DNA from: Pseudomonadota bacterium
Lineage (GTDB): Bacteria; Pseudomonadota; Gammaproteobacteria; Burkholderiales; Burkholderiaceae_C
Assembly: GCA_018241405.1 (NCBI GenBank)
Contig: JAFEDY010000026.1
Span: 62,001-126,000 of the forward strand
Direction: 5' to 3'
DNA length: 64,000 bases
Under the pieces are notes generated by a model that saw only the letters and a program-made list of their open reading frames with translations, did no database searches and was not told the DNA's origin. Numbering within the stretch: the first letter of the stretch is position 1; the number at the start of each line of letters is the position of its first letter. Both the position numbers and the translations under genes were made by a program. This document shows, one piece after another, positions 36,703-47,470 of this stretch.

Positions 36703-37707
36703 CTACTTGTGATGGCTCAGGGCGTTGGACACCAGTTTGGAGGTGATGTCCACGATCTGGATCATGCGGTCGTAGGGCATGCGCGTGGGGCCTATGACGC
36801 CCAGGGTGCCGACCACCTGGCCGTCCACCTCGTAGGGTGCGCTGACCACGGACAGCTCTTCAAACGGCACGACCTGGCTTTCGCCGCCGATAAAGATGCG
36901 CACGCCCTCGGCGCGGCTGGAAATGTCCAGGAGGCGCAGGATCTGGGTCTTTTGCTCGAACAGGTCAAAGGCCCGGCGCAGGTGGCCCATGTCGCTGGAA
37001 AAGTCGCTCACCGAAAGCAGGTTGCGCTCGCCCGAGAAGACAACCTCGTCCTGCGATTCGGACATGGCCTCAGTGCCCACGCTCACCGCGGCTTGCATCA
37101 GCACCGCGATCTCGCTGCGCAGCTTGTCCACTTCAAGCTTGAGCCGCTCGCGCACCTGCTCCATGGCCAGGCCGGCGTAATGGGCGTTGAGGAAGTTTGC
37201 GGCCTCGACCAGCTGGGACTGGGTGTAATCGGACTCCGTGAACAGCACGCGGTTCTGCACGTCGCCGTCGGGCGAGACGATGATCACCAGCAGCCGCCGC
37301 TCCGACAGGCGCAAGAACTCGATGTGCCGGAACACCGAGGCGCGGCGCGGCGCCATGACCACGCCCACAAACTGCGACAGGCTGGACAGCAGGTGGGCAG
37401 CGTTGGCGATGACCTTCTGCGGCTGTTCGGGCTTGATCTGCAGCGCCGGCAACTGCTCCTGCTGCACGGTGAGCATGGTGTCCACGAAGAGGCGATAGCC
37501 CCTGGCCGTGGGTACCCGGCCGGCGGAGGTATGGGGGCTGGCAATAAGCCCCAGTTCCTCCAGGTCGGCCATCACGTTGCGTATGGTGGCGGGCGACAAT
37601 TCAAGGCCCGATGCCCGCGACAAGGTTCTGGAGCCCACCGGCTGTCCGTCGGCGATGTAGCGTTCCACCAGCGCCTTGAGCAACAACTTGGAGCGGTCAT
37701 CAAGCAT
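36703..37707 (-). CDS. hrcA: Heat-inducible transcription repressor HrcA
   Basis: This 334-residue protein starts at ATG 37707. The N-terminal winged helix ([53 protein letters not shown] in pieces, about 1-53) and [18 protein letters not shown] (about 62-79) are HrcA hallmarks, and the C-terminal [22 protein letters not shown] is the conserved end. HrcA binds CIRCE operators in front of groE and dnaK operons; none of those operons lies here. It is divergent from nadK, with only 28 bp between their starts. Confidence 0.97.
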   Translation of the reverse strand: MLDDRSKLLLKALVERYIADGQPVGSRTLSRASGLELSPATIRNVMADLEELGLIASPHTSAGRVPTARGYRLFVDTMLTVQQEQLPALQIKPEQPQKVIANAAHLLSSLSQFVGVVMAPRRASVFRHIEFLRLSERRLLVIIVSPDGDVQNRVLFTESDYTQSQLVEAANFLNAHYAGLAMEQVRERLKLEVDKLRSEIAVLMQAAVSVGTEAMSESQDEVVFSGERNLLSVSDFSSDMGHLRRAFDLFEQKTQILRLLDISSRAEGVRIFIGGESQVVPFEELSVVSAPYEVDGQVVGTLGVIGPTRMPYDRMIQIVDITSKLVSNALSHHK

Positions 37708-37735
37708 ATGACCATTTTAATGATGTAATTTCCGC

Positions 37736-38632
37736 ATGAAGCCCATCTTCCGTCGCGTCGCCGTCATTGGCAAATACCAGCATCCGGTGGCCGGTGCGGC
37801 ATCTGAGAGCTCGCGGCAGATCATCGAGAGCATCGCCCAGCTCATTGCCCAGCAGGAGTGCGAGCCCACGCTGGAGGCCGAAACCGCGGCCAGTACCGGC
37901 ATCACCGGCTACCACACGCTGGACGTGGACGGCATTGGCCGGCATTGCGATCTGTGCGTGGTCGTGGGGGGCGATGGCACCATGCTTGGCGTGGGCCGCA
38001 GGTTGGCCGGCTACGGCACACCCCTGGTGGGCATCAACCAGGGGCGGCTGGGCTTCATCACCGACATTGCGCTGCAGGGCTACCAGGACGTCCTCACCAC
38101 CATACTGCACGGCGAGTACGAAGAAGACGCGCGGCCGCTGATGCAGGCGCGCGTGGAACGCGCGGGCGAGTCCGTCTTCGAGGCCCTGGCACTCAACGAC
38201 GTGGTGGTCAACCGCGGCTCCACCTCGGGCATGGTGGAGCTGCGCGTGGAGGTGGACGGCGTATTCGTCTCCAATCAGCGCGCCGACGGCCTGATCGTTG
38301 CCTCCCCCACGGGGTCCACGGCCTATGCGCTGTCGGCCGGCGGGCCCATGCTGCACCCCTTGATCCCGGGTTGGGTGCTGGTGCCGATCGCGCCGCACAC
38401 TCTCTCCAACCGGCCCATCGTGCTGCCCGATACTGCCGAGATCGCCATCGAGGTGGTGGGCGGGCGCGACATCAGTGCCAATTTCGACATGCATTCGCTG
38501 GCCTCGTTGCAGCATGGTGACCGCGTGCTGGTGCGGCGCTCGGCGCACCGCGTGTGCTTTCTGCATCCGCGTGGCTGGAGCTTCTTTTCCACCCTGCGCA
38601 AGAAGCTGCGCTGGAATGAGGGAGGCTCCTGA
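37736..38632 (+). CDS. nadK: NAD kinase
   Basis: This 298-residue protein phosphorylates NAD+ to NADP+ with ATP or polyphosphate. The diagnostic [11 protein letters not shown] sits near residues 80-90, followed by [18 protein letters not shown] near 96-113, [18 protein letters not shown] near 150-167, and [26 protein letters not shown] near 183-208. It leads the nadK-recN-rapZ run, with recN starting 2 bp after its stop. The short divergent spacer with hrcA (TTTTAATGATGTAATTT) is AT-rich and should hold both promoters. Confidence 0.97.
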   Translation: MKPIFRRVAVIGKYQHPVAGAASESSRQIIESIAQLIAQQECEPTLEAETAASTGITGYHTLDVDGIGRHCDLCVVVGGDGTMLGVGRRLAGYGTPLVGINQGRLGFITDIALQGYQDVLTTILHGEYEEDARPLMQARVERAGESVFEALALNDVVVNRGSTSGMVELRVEVDGVFVSNQRADGLIVASPTGSTAYALSAGGPMLHPLIPGWVLVPIAPHTLSNRPIVLPDTAEIAIEVVGGRDISANFDMHSLASLQHGDRVLVRRSAHRVCFLHPRGWSFFSTLRKKLRWNEGGS

Positions 38633-38634
38633 CC

Positions 38635-40314
38635 ATGGCCCTGAGACGCATCGCGCTGCGTGACTTCGTCATCGTGCAGGCGCTGGATCTGGATCTTCAC
38701 GCCGGCTTCACGGTTTTGACCGGCGAGACCGGCGCGGGCAAGTCCATCTTGATCGACGCGCTGCAGCTGCTGCTGGGCGCGCGCGCCGACACCGGCGTGA
38801 TCCGCGAGGGCGCCGAGCGCACCGATATCTGCGCCGAGTTCGACACCGGCCCGGCGGCGCTGGCCGCCTGGCTGGATGAGGCCGGCTTTCCCCAGGACGA
38901 CACGTTGCTGCTGCGCCGGAGCGTGGATGTGCAAGGCAAGAGCCGCGCCTGGATCAACGGCCTTCCCGCCACGGCGGCGCAGATGCGCGCGCTGGGCGAG
39001 CATCTGCTGGACATTCACGGCCAGCATGCCTGGCAAAGCCTGACGCGGCCCGACGCCGTGCGCGGCCTGCTCGACGCCTACGCGGGCGTGCAGGTGCAGC
39101 CGCTGGCCGCGCTGTGGGCAGCCTGGCGCGACGCCCAGAAGGCCCTGGCCCATGCGCGCAGCGCGCAGGACACGCTGCAGCAGGAGCGCGAGCGCCTGCA
39201 ATGGCAGATCGGCGAGGTGGACAAGCTCGCGCCCCGCGAGGGCGAGTGGGACGAGCTCAACGCCAGCCACGCCCGCCTGTCCAACGCCCAGGCGCTGCTG
39301 GACAATGCCCAGGGCGCGCTGGCCGCACTGCAGGGCGATGACACCGGCGGCGCATTGAGCGCGCTGACCCAGGCGCGCCAGCTGCTGCAGGGCTATGCGC
39401 ATGTGGACGGGTCCTTCCGCGCCCTGGGCGAGGTGCTGGACTCCTGCATCGCCCAGGCCGACGACGTGGCGCACTCGCTGCAGGGCTATCTGCGCCATGC
39501 CGAGCCCGACCCCGAGCTGCTCGCGCGGCTGGACGCGCGCCTGTCGCAATGGCTGCAGCTGGCGCGCCGCTACAAGCGCGCGCCGGCCGAACTGCCGGCG
39601 CTGCTGGAAGCCTGGAAGGAGACGCTGCGCCGCCTGGACGATGCCGCCGACCTGGCCGCGTTGGAGGCCGCCGAGCAGGCCCACGGCGCGGCATACCTCA
39701 AGGCCGCACGCGCGCTGTCGCACAAGCGCGCCAAGGCCTCACCCCAGCTGGCCCAATCCATCACCGAGGCCATGCAGGGCCTGGGCATGACGGGCGGGCG
39801 CTTCGAGGTGCAGGTGGACAAGGCCGCCGAGCCCGGCCCGCGAGGTGTGGACCAGGTGGCCTTCCTTGTCAGCGGCCACCCCGGCATGACGCCGCGCCCG
39901 ATTGGCAAGGTGGCCTCGGGCGGAGAGCTGTCGCGCATTGCGCTGGCCATCTCGGTCACCACCAGCGCATTGGGCGAGGCGCCCACGCTGATCTTCGACG
40001 AGGTCGATTCGGGCGTGGGTGGCGCCGTGGCCGAGACCGTGGGCCGGCTGATGCAGCAGCTTGGCCGCGCACGCCAGGTGCTGGCCGTGACCCACCTGCC
40101 CCAGGTGGCGGCCTGCGCGGATCACCATTTGGTCGTCTCCAAGCACCGCCACGCCGAGGGTACAACCAGCGCCGTGGCCGCCGCCGGCGCCGATGAGCGC
40201 ATTGCCGAGGTCGCGCGCATGTTGGGCGGGCAGCAGCAGTCTCCCACCACCCTGGCGCATGCGCGTGAGATGCTGGGCAGCGCACGGTCCCCCTCAACTA
40301 CCGCAGCAGGCTGA
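38635..40314 (+). CDS. recN: DNA repair protein RecN
   Basis: This 559-residue SMC-like ATPase takes part in double-strand-break repair. Walker A GETGAGKS is at 30-37, followed by IDALQLLLGARADTGVIREG. The helical coiled-coil middle (about 160-370) includes heptad-like runs rich in leucine and alanine. The C-terminal head has FLVSGHPGMTPRPIGKVASGGELSRIALAI (ABC signature) near 405-435 and TLIFDEVDSGVGGAVAETVG (Walker B) near 447-466. Length is typical. It lies 2 bp behind nadK and 3 bp before rapZ. Confidence 0.97.
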   Translation: MALRRIALRDFVIVQALDLDLHAGFTVLTGETGAGKSILIDALQLLLGARADTGVIREGAERTDICAEFDTGPAALAAWLDEAGFPQDDTLLLRRSVDVQGKSRAWINGLPATAAQMRALGEHLLDIHGQHAWQSLTRPDAVRGLLDAYAGVQVQPLAALWAAWRDAQKALAHARSAQDTLQQERERLQWQIGEVDKLAPREGEWDELNASHARLSNAQALLDNAQGALAALQGDDTGGALSALTQARQLLQGYAHVDGSFRALGEVLDSCIAQADDVAHSLQGYLRHAEPDPELLARLDARLSQWLQLARRYKRAPAELPALLEAWKETLRRLDDAADLAALEAAEQAHGAAYLKAARALSHKRAKASPQLAQSITEAMQGLGMTGGRFEVQVDKAAEPGPRGVDQVAFLVSGHPGMTPRPIGKVASGGELSRIALAISVTTSALGEAPTLIFDEVDSGVGGAVAETVGRLMQQLGRARQVLAVTHLPQVAACADHHLVVSKHRHAEGTTSAVAAAGADERIAEVARMLGGQQQSPTTLAHAREMLGSARSPSTTAAG

Positions 40315-40317
40315 ACC

Positions 40318-41181
40318 ATGACATTGGAAGTCGTCGTCATCACCGGCATGTCCGGCTCGGGCAAGTCCGTGGCGCTTCATGCGCTGGAGGATGCGGGCTA
40401 CTACTGCGTGGACAACCTGCCACCTGAGCTGCTGGCCTCCTTCGTCGCGCTGGAACACGCACACCATGGCCACCGCGTCGCGGTGGCCATGGACGTGCGC
40501 AGCGCCACCGCCCTACCGCTGGTGCCGCAGCAACTGCGCCGCCTGCGCGAGCAGGGCGTGCAGGTGCGCTCGCTGTTCCTGGACGCCACTACAGGCACGC
40601 TGGTGCGGCGCTTTTCCGAGACACGCCGGCGCCATCCGCTGTCCCAGGACGAGCTGATCGAAGGTCGGCGCGCCCTGGTGCAGACCATTGAGCTCGAGCG
40701 CGAGCTGCTGGCCGAGCTGCGCGCGCAGTCCCATGTCATAGACACCAGCACGCTGCGCGCCTCGCAGCTGCTGAGCTATGTAAAGGACCTGCTGGCCGTG
40801 CCGCCCAGCCAGCTCACCCTGGTGTTCCAGTCCTTCGCCTTCAAGCGCGGGCTGCCGTTCGACTCGGACTATGTCTTCGACGTGCGCATGCTGCCCAATC
40901 CGCACTACGAGCCCACGCTGCGCGAGCTCACGGGTCGGGACGAACCCGTGGCCGAATACCTGCGCCAGCAGCCCGAGGCGGCGCTCATGCTGGACCACAT
41001 CAGCCAATTCCTGGAGCAATGGCTCGATGCCTTGGCGCAGAACCACCGCAGCTATGTCACGGTGGCCATCGGCTGCACGGGCGGGCAGCATCGCTCCGTG
41101 TACCTGGTGGAGCAGCTGGCCGATCACTTTGCCAGCCGGTGGAACACGCTGCGCCGGCACCGCGAGCTGGACGGAATCTGA
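40318..41181 (+). CDS. rapZ: RNase adapter protein RapZ
   Basis: This 287-residue protein has Walker [12 protein letters not shown] (10-20), [15 protein letters not shown] near 26-40, a [17 protein letters not shown] block near 92-108, and the C-terminal [23 protein letters not shown] near 245-267. In enterobacteria RapZ directs RNase E to the sRNA GlmZ and so adjusts amino-sugar synthesis; the betaproteobacterial role is less clear. Its end nearly touches the convergent mutY. Confidence 0.95.
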   Translation: MTLEVVVITGMSGSGKSVALHALEDAGYYCVDNLPPELLASFVALEHAHHGHRVAVAMDVRSATALPLVPQQLRRLREQGVQVRSLFLDATTGTLVRRFSETRRRHPLSQDELIEGRRALVQTIELERELLAELRAQSHVIDTSTLRASQLLSYVKDLLAVPPSQLTLVFQSFAFKRGLPFDSDYVFDVRMLPNPHYEPTLRELTGRDEPVAEYLRQQPEAALMLDHISQFLEQWLDALAQNHRSYVTVAIGCTGGQHRSVYLVEQLADHFASRWNTLRRHRELDGI

Positions 41182-41193
41182 AACGCCGCCTGG

Positions 41194-42246
41194 CTACAGC
41201 GCGTCCATCAGCCTGCGCACGGGCGCGGGTAGCCCCAGCGCCCGGCATTGCTCGGGCGTAAACCAGCCGGCCTGCCGGCCTTCGGCACAGTGCGTGTCGG
41301 CCGGGGCCTGCTCATCCTGCACCAGCACCGGATGCAAATGCAGATCGCGGTGCGTCAGCACATGGGTGAAGGCCGGCAGGTCCTCGGCGCGGCTCTCGGC
41401 CGGCAGGGCGGCATCCAGCGCGGCGCGGCTGTCATACACCGGGGGGCAATACAGGCCGGCCCAGATGCCCGTGGGTGGGCGGCGCTCCAGCCACAGGCGA
41501 CAGTCTGCGTCCTGGCGCAGCAGCAGCCACCACGCCTGCGCGCTGCGCTTGAGTCGGCGCGTGCGCACCGGGTAGTCCTGCGGATTGCCGTCGCGCCGCG
41601 CCGCGCAGGCCTCTTGCAGCGGGCACAGCATGCAGCTAGGACTCTTGGGCAAGCAGATGCCGGCGCCCAGGTCCATGAGGCCCTGGGTGTAGCGCGGCAT
41701 GCTGGCGTGCAGATCGTCGTGGGGCAGCAGATTCTCGGCCAGGCGCCACAGTTCACGTTCGTTGCGCGCCTCGGCCAGGTCGGCACGGAAGCCCAGCACC
41801 CGCGTGAGCACGCGCCTTACGTTGGCGTCGAGGATGGCGGCGCGCGCGCCAAAGCAGAACGCGGCAATCGCTCCGGCCGTGGAACGGCCTATGCCCGGCA
41901 GGGCGGCCAGCTCGGGTACCGTGCGCGGGAACTCCCCGCCATGCGCGCTCACCACGATCTGCGCGCAGCGGTGCAGGTTGCGCGCGCGGCTGTAGTAGCC
42001 CAGTCCGCTCCACAGTGCCAGCACCTCGTCCTCGCGCGCTGCGGCCAGCCCCCGCACATCCGGAAAACGCCTTAGGAAGCGCGCGTAGTAGTCCAGCACC
42101 GTGGCCACCTGGGTCTGCTGCAGCATGATCTCGGACAGCCACACGCGGTAGGCGTCGCGCGTGTTCTGCCAGGGCAGCTCGTTGCGCCCATGCGCCGCCT
42201 GCCAGCGCACGACCAGCGCCGCGAACTCCACCGGCGGCGCCATCAT
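41194..42246 (-). CDS. mutY: A/G-specific adenine glycosylase MutY
   Basis: This 350-residue protein removes adenine mispaired with 8-oxoguanine. It shows the SEIMLQQTQV motif with catalytic Glu39, the helix-hairpin-helix LPGIGRSTAGAI near 123-134, LDANVRRVLTRVLG with the catalytic Asp near 147-160, and a [4Fe-4S] loop C-x6-C-x2-C-x5-C (CLPKSPSCMLCPLQEAC near 206-222). The C-terminal NUDIX-like part (WLLLRQDADCRLWLERRP, FTHVLTHRDLHLHPV) recognises 8-oxoG. It overlaps the dynamin-like gene upstream by 4 nt. Confidence 0.96.
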   Translation of the reverse strand: MMAPPVEFAALVVRWQAAHGRNELPWQNTRDAYRVWLSEIMLQQTQVATVLDYYARFLRRFPDVRGLAAAREDEVLALWSGLGYYSRARNLHRCAQIVVSAHGGEFPRTVPELAALPGIGRSTAGAIAAFCFGARAAILDANVRRVLTRVLGFRADLAEARNERELWRLAENLLPHDDLHASMPRYTQGLMDLGAGICLPKSPSCMLCPLQEACAARRDGNPQDYPVRTRRLKRSAQAWWLLLRQDADCRLWLERRPPTGIWAGLYCPPVYDSRAALDAALPAESRAEDLPAFTHVLTHRDLHLHPVLVQDEQAPADTHCAEGRQAGWFTPEQCRALGLPAPVRRLMDAL

Positions 42247-44237
42247 GCCGGGGTCAGGGGCATCAGGGGCTGGGGCTCGGTGTGCGCAATGTCCAATGCA
42301 GGCAGTTCCTCCTGCATTCCCGGCTGCTGCGTGAGCTCGGTCGTCAGTTCATGCAGGCGCGACTCCAGTTCGGTCAGGTTCTGTTCGGCGGCCTCGATCT
42401 CGGCAATCCGCTCCACCAGGCCGCCCGCCGCCTGCTGGATGCGGCCCACCGCCTCCATGCGCCGCGCAAAGCTGCGCTTGCGCTCACGCAGCTGCGCGTC
42501 GAGCTGCGCCGTGGCCGTCCTGCTCCACATCTCCAATTCATTGGCCACGGCCTCGAACACCGTACGCAGGCGCAGGCCCAGCGCGCGCAGCAGGCGCTGC
42601 GTGAACTCGGGACTTGCCAGGCGCAGCGTGTTGCCCATGCCCACATACTGCAGGTGGCGCTGTTCTATGGCCTTGATCTCCTGCACAAAGGTACCCAGTT
42701 CCACCGCGGCCGGTACCTGAAGCGAAAATCCAAATTCGGCGTTGAGTTGGCGGAAGGTGCCTCCCAGCATGGACTGGATCTCGCCCCCCGTGGCCTGGGC
42801 CGCCTCCATGGCCGCGCGCACGCGTGCAAAGCTCTCGCCATAGGCCTTGCGCACGCCCAGCTTGAGCCCCGCTGACTCAAGCGCTTCGGTCAGTGGCACC
42901 AGCTGTGCCTTCAGCGAACGCGGACCGAGCCGGTGGAACAGCTCGCGCAGCATCTTCAGGTGCACGGCACGCACGGCCTGGATGCGGGTCGCGCAGGCCT
43001 CGAACTCCTGCTGCTCCTGCTCAATGCGTCCGCGCATGGTCACCACCACGGAGGCGTTCTTGCCGCGCAGGCTGCGCAGCTCCAGCATCTGCTCGTCAAG
43101 GTCGCGGCGCCGGATGTTGAGCACGCGCCGGGTCTCGGCATGCAGCCCGGCCACGCCACTGGCCACGGCCGCGCGCAAAATGGCCTGGCGCCGCCCCATG
43201 ATGCCCGTGCCCAGCGCCACTTCCAGTTGGGGCAGGCCGCTGGCCTCCAGCAGGGCGTCGTCGCAATTGATCTTGGCCACCAGGCCCTTTTGCGCCGAGA
43301 TCGCCAGAACCTGGCCGAGCGGCATGCGCAGCACCTCGGCGACGCCGTGACGCTGGCGTTCCAGCTCCGCCTGCACCTGGGCGGGTGGGTTCAACGGGTC
43401 CCACAGCGTATCGATCTTGTTGAGTACCACGAGGCGCGTCTCGGGGGCGTCATCGGTCGCCCCCAGGTGCTCGCGCCAGATCGCAAGATCGGAACGCGTG
43501 ACGCCGGTGTCCGCCCCCAGGATGAACACCACGGCATGGGCCTGGGCGATCAGGTTGATGGTGAGTTCAGGCTCCACTCCGATAGCGTTGAGCCCCGGCG
43601 TATCGAGGATCACCAGGCCCTGCTTGAGCAGTGGATGGGGAATGTTGACGATGGCGTGGCGCCACATCGGCACCTGCACCATGCCGCCCGCATCCTGCAG
43701 GGGATTCTCGGCGCCCGCCTCATCACTCCAGAAACCCAGGGCACGCGCCTCGTCCAAGGAGACACGGCGCACCTCTGATACCTTTTCCAGGGCCTTGGCC
43801 ATTTGGACGGGATCGTCCATGTCCAGCGCCAGCTTGGCCCAGCGATCGGGCTTGAGCCGCCATTCGGCCAGCCCCTGCGGCTGCATGCGCGTCTCTATGG
43901 GCAGCAGGCGCAGGCTGGGGGACGTGCCGCTCTCGTAGCCCAGCTCCGTGGGACACATGGTGGTGCGCCCTGCGCTCGCGGGCATGATGCGCCGCCCGTA
44001 GCCGGCAAAGAAGATGGCGTTGATGAGCTCGGACTTGCCGCGCGAGAACTCGGCCACGAAGGCCACCGTCACCTTGTCGCTGCGGACCTGTTCTTCCAGG
44101 CGCTGCAGCCGCTCCTCGACGGCTGCATCCATGAGGTCGTGCGCTCCCATCCACTGGCCCAGCCGCTTGAGCCGCTGTGCAAAGGCACGCCGCCACGCGC
44201 CATGCTGGTCAAAGCGTTCGTTAAATGAGGGTCCCAC
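42243..44237 (-). CDS. Dynamin-family GTPase
   Basis: The start is uncertain: no ATG is available, and GTG 44237 (MGPSFNERFDQHGAWRR) fits better than TTG 44288 or GTG 44270, giving 664 residues. The GTPase domain has the P-loop EFSRGKSELINAI (GKS at 67-69), TTMCPTELGYE (switch region), VILDTPGLNAIG near 205 and VVLNKIDTLWDP near 268. The rest is mainly long helices, as in bacterial dynamin-like proteins acting on membranes. No transmembrane segment is obvious. It lies between mutM (upstream) and mutY (4-nt overlap). Confidence 0.85.
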   Translation of the reverse strand: MGPSFNERFDQHGAWRRAFAQRLKRLGQWMGAHDLMDAAVEERLQRLEEQVRSDKVTVAFVAEFSRGKSELINAIFFAGYGRRIMPASAGRTTMCPTELGYESGTSPSLRLLPIETRMQPQGLAEWRLKPDRWAKLALDMDDPVQMAKALEKVSEVRRVSLDEARALGFWSDEAGAENPLQDAGGMVQVPMWRHAIVNIPHPLLKQGLVILDTPGLNAIGVEPELTINLIAQAHAVVFILGADTGVTRSDLAIWREHLGATDDAPETRLVVLNKIDTLWDPLNPPAQVQAELERQRHGVAEVLRMPLGQVLAISAQKGLVAKINCDDALLEASGLPQLEVALGTGIMGRRQAILRAAVASGVAGLHAETRRVLNIRRRDLDEQMLELRSLRGKNASVVVTMRGRIEQEQQEFEACATRIQAVRAVHLKMLRELFHRLGPRSLKAQLVPLTEALESAGLKLGVRKAYGESFARVRAAMEAAQATGGEIQSMLGGTFRQLNAEFGFSLQVPAAVELGTFVQEIKAIEQRHLQYVGMGNTLRLASPEFTQRLLRALGLRLRTVFEAVANELEMWSRTATAQLDAQLRERKRSFARRMEAVGRIQQAAGGLVERIAEIEAAEQNLTELESRLHELTTELTQQPGMQEELPALDIAHTEPQPLMPLTPA

Positions 44238-44330
44238 TGTGTTTCCGGCTATCAATGCATGCGCCCACACGGGGGCAGGATGGCGCAATATAGCATCGAC
44301 GCCGACGCCTGCCGCCCGCTCTTGCCACCC

Positions 44331-45146
44331 CTAGTGCCGCTGGCAATGCGGGCAAAAATAGCTGGTGCGCTGCCCCTGGCGCAGCAGGCATACGGGCGTG
44401 CCGCAACGCCTGCAGGGCTGGCCTGCTCGACCGTAGACATTGGCCTCGACCTGGAAATGGCCGGCGCTGCCGTCGGTGCTGGAGAAGTCCCGCAGCGTGC
44501 TGCCGCCCTGCTGCACCGCGCGCGCCAGCACCTCGCGGATCGCGCCATGCAGGCGCAGCGCGCGCTGCGACCCTATGGCGCTCGCGCGCACCGTCGGCCT
44601 GATGCCGGCCAGGAACAGCACCTCGCTGGCGTAGATGTTGCCGACACCAACAACCACCCGGCCCGCCAGCAACAGCTGCTTGATGGGCATCCCGCTGGCG
44701 CGCAGGCCCGCGTGGAAGGCCTGGAAATCGAAATCCTCCGCCAGGGGCTCGGCCCCCAGTCCGCCGAGCAGCTTGCACGCCTGCGGATCGCCCTCCCCGG
44801 CCACCCAGACCACGGCCCCAAAGCGGCGCGGGTCGTGCAGCCGCAGCGTGCCCTGGTCCGTGTCCATGTCGAAATGATCGTGCGCGCCGCGCGCGGGCAG
44901 GTCGCGGGCAAAACGCAGGCTGCCCGACATGCCCAGGTGGATCAGCAACAGGCCGCTCTGCAGATCCAGCAACAGGTATTTACCGCGCCGGCGCACGCCC
45001 AGCACCCGCTGCCCGACCAGGTCGGCGGGCGCCAGGCCCAGCGGCCAGCGCAGGGGTTTGCCCAGCGTCACGGCACGAATCGTCGCGCCGCGGATCGCAT
45101 CGGCAAAGCTGCGCCGCGTCACCTCCACCTCAGGCAGCTCAGGCAT
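44331..45146 (-). CDS. mutM: Formamidopyrimidine-DNA glycosylase MutM
   Basis: The start is ATG 45146 ([14 protein letters not shown]), where Pro2 and Glu3 after Met removal are the catalytic residues; this gives 271 residues. It excises 8-oxoguanine and formamidopyrimidines. Other features are the [12 protein letters not shown] block near 69-80, [25 protein letters not shown] near 158-182, and the C-terminal zinc finger [25 protein letters not shown] with four cysteines (read in pieces). It shares the leftward run with the dynamin-like gene and mutY, the second 8-oxoG repair enzyme. Confidence 0.97.
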   Translation of the reverse strand: MPELPEVEVTRRSFADAIRGATIRAVTLGKPLRWPLGLAPADLVGQRVLGVRRRGKYLLLDLQSGLLLIHLGMSGSLRFARDLPARGAHDHFDMDTDQGTLRLHDPRRFGAVVWVAGEGDPQACKLLGGLGAEPLAEDFDFQAFHAGLRASGMPIKQLLLAGRVVVGVGNIYASEVLFLAGIRPTVRASAIGSQRALRLHGAIREVLARAVQQGGSTLRDFSSTDGSAGHFQVEANVYGRAGQPCRRCGTPVCLLRQGQRTSYFCPHCQRH

Positions 45147-45193
45147 GGCAACGCTCGTCAAGAAGTCTGAGAAGCATGGATTATTATGGGCCG

Positions 45194-46969
45194 ATGGTGC
45201 AATTCGTCCGTAGTATCCGGCCGGCAGCCTTGGCATGCCTGGTCGCAGCCTGTGTTTTTCCTGCCCTGGCGCAGACCAAAGGGCGCCCCAGCCCAGCCGC
45301 CGCGGCACTTGCGGCGCAAGAGGCGGAAGAAGAGGCCAATGCCGCGCTCAATGCCGAGCTGTTCTACGAACTGCTGCTCAGCGAAATCACTACCAGCGGG
45401 GGTGACCCGGGCACGGGCTACAACCTGATGCTGGACGCGGCGCGGCGCAGCGGCGATCCTCAGCTGTACCGCCGGGCCACTGAAATCGCCCTGCAGTCGC
45501 GCTCCGGAGAGTCCGCCCTGGCGGCCGCGCGCGCCTGGAAGGCGGCACTGCCGCAGTCGCGCGATGCCAATCGCTACCTGCTGCGCATACTCGTGGCGCT
45601 CAACCGCATCGAGGACAGTGCCGAACCGCTGCGCCAGGAGCTGGCGCGCGCGTCCACGCGTGACAAAATTTCCACCATCCAAATACTGCCCCAGCTCTAT
45701 GCGCGTGCCAGCGACAAGGGTCTGGCCGCGCACGTGGTCAGGCAGGCACTCAGGAGCGAGTTCAACAACCCGGCCGTCGGCCCCGTGGCCTGGACCACGG
45801 TGGGACGCATGGACCTTGCCGCAGACGACAAGGCACGCGCACTGCAGGCCGCGGGCAACGCCCTGGCGCAAGACCCCAGCGACGATAGCGCCGCCATGCT
45901 CGCCCTGCAGCTGCTCGAGAGCGGCGTGCCGGAGGCCGAGGGCCTGCTCTCTCGCTACTTCAATGGGAAACCCGCAGCCGACGTGCGCATGGCCTACGCG
46001 CGCGTGCTGCTGGAGTCGCAGCGCCTGGGCGACGCGCAGGCCCAGCTGGAAGCCGTCACGCACGAACACCCCGACAATGCCCAGGCCTGGCTGCTGCAGG
46101 CGGCACTGCAGTTGCAAACCGGCCACCTGGACCAGGCCGACGCAGCCCTGCAGCACTGCGCGCAGCTGTTGGACCAGGCCCCCGCCACCGAGCAGCGCCA
46201 GCGCGCCCTGACCCAGGTCTACCTGATGCAGTCGCAGCTTGCTGAAAAGCGCGGCGACCTGGCCCAGGCCCAAGCCTGGCTGAACCGTATCGACGACTCT
46301 GACGACCTGATGGCCGTGCAGAGCCGGCGTGCCTCACTGCTGGCACGCCAGGGCCGGCTCGACGACGCCCGCGCGCTGATCCGCGCCATGCCGGCCAAGA
46401 GCCCGGATGAGGAACGTCTCAAGCTCCAGGCCGAAGTGCAGCTGTTGCGCGAGGCCGGCAAGTACCAGCAGGCCTACGAACTGCAGGGCAAGCTCGCAGC
46501 CATGGCGCCGCAGGACAACGACCTGGCCTACGACCAGGCCATGCTGGCCGAGAAGGCCGGCCACCCCACCGACATGGAGCGCCTGCTGCGCATCATCATC
46601 GCGCGCCAGCCCGACTACCACCATGCACTCAACGCACTGGGCTTTTCCCTGGCCGACCGCGGCGTGCACCTCGACGAGGCCAAGGCCCTCATCGTCAAGG
46701 CCCTCGAATTCGCACCCCAGGACCCCTTCATCACCGACAGTCTGGGCTGGGTCGAATTCCGCCGGGGCAACCGCCAGCAGGCCCTGGGCATTCTGGAGCG
46801 CGCCTTCAAGGCCAGGCCCGACGCGGAAATCGCCGCCCATCTGGGCGAGGTGCTGTGGAGCCTGGGCCAGCGCGACCGCGCCCTGACCATCTGGAGGGAG
46901 GGCCTGCGCATCAACAAGGACAACGACATACTCAAATCCACGCTCAAGCGGCTGGAGGTCCAGCCTTGA
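45194..46969 (+). CDS. Secreted tetratricopeptide-repeat protein
   Basis: The start is ATG 45194 ([17 protein letters not shown]) or in-frame ATG 45176; I use 45194, giving 591 residues with a signal peptide ending near FPALAQ. The rest is TPR-like helical repeats, clear in the C-terminal half: [64 protein letters not shown] across about 478-545. Similar large periplasmic TPR proteins precede lolB in betaproteobacteria. Its stop overlaps the TTG start of lolB. The exact function is unknown; a cell-envelope scaffold is likely. Confidence 0.85.
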   Translation: MVQFVRSIRPAALACLVAACVFPALAQTKGRPSPAAAALAAQEAEEEANAALNAELFYELLLSEITTSGGDPGTGYNLMLDAARRSGDPQLYRRATEIALQSRSGESALAAARAWKAALPQSRDANRYLLRILVALNRIEDSAEPLRQELARASTRDKISTIQILPQLYARASDKGLAAHVVRQALRSEFNNPAVGPVAWTTVGRMDLAADDKARALQAAGNALAQDPSDDSAAMLALQLLESGVPEAEGLLSRYFNGKPAADVRMAYARVLLESQRLGDAQAQLEAVTHEHPDNAQAWLLQAALQLQTGHLDQADAALQHCAQLLDQAPATEQRQRALTQVYLMQSQLAEKRGDLAQAQAWLNRIDDSDDLMAVQSRRASLLARQGRLDDARALIRAMPAKSPDEERLKLQAEVQLLREAGKYQQAYELQGKLAAMAPQDNDLAYDQAMLAEKAGHPTDMERLLRIIIARQPDYHHALNALGFSLADRGVHLDEAKALIVKALEFAPQDPFITDSLGWVEFRRGNRQQALGILERAFKARPDAEIAAHLGEVLWSLGQRDRALTIWREGLRINKDNDILKSTLKRLEVQP

Positions 46970-47457
46970 GTGCGCGCGCGCGCAGGCGGTTGCTGCTGGG
47001 CGCTCTGACCACCCTGCTGCTCAGCGCCTGCGCCCAACCGCCACGCCCGGCCGGCGGCGCTGCCGACCGCTGGAGCGGGCGGCTGGCCGTGCAGGTCGAG
47101 GACGCCGCATCGCAATCGTTCAGTGCCGGCTTCGAGCTCCAGGGCAGCCCCCAGGCCGGCGAACTGACCCTGTTCAACCCGCTGGGCAACGTCATGGCCC
47201 AGCTGCAGTGGTGGCCGGGCCATGCGCTCCTGCGCAATGGCGGCGAACAGCGCCAGTCCACGTCGCTGGAGACACTGGTGCGCGAACTCACGGGCAGCGA
47301 GCTGCCCATCGCCGCGCTGTTCGGCTGGCTCAAGGGCGAGGCCGTACAGGCCGCGGGTTGGCAGACAGACCTCAGCGCGCTGGCCCAGGGGCGCCTCACG
47401 GCGACGCGCCACACGCCCGCGCCGCAGACCACGCTGCGCGTGGTGTTGAGCCTTTAA
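46966..47457 (+). CDS. lolB: Outer membrane lipoprotein LolB
   Basis: The start is TTG 46966, overlapping the TPR stop, and reads [22 protein letters not shown]: a lipoprotein signal with lipobox LLSAC (cysteine 22). This gives 163 residues. LolB receives lipoproteins from LolA and inserts them into the outer membrane. The core has DRWSGRLAVQVED, FSAGFELQGSPQAGELTLFNPLGNVMAQL (in pieces) and LPIAALFGWLKGEAV, matching the family. ispE follows after 13 bp, the standard betaproteobacterial order. Confidence 0.9.
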   Translation: MSARARRRLLLGALTTLLLSACAQPPRPAGGAADRWSGRLAVQVEDAASQSFSAGFELQGSPQAGELTLFNPLGNVMAQLQWWPGHALLRNGGEQRQSTSLETLVRELTGSELPIAALFGWLKGEAVQAAGWQTDLSALAQGRLTATRHTPAPQTTLRVVLSL

Positions 47458-47470
47458 GCATTTCGAGCAC

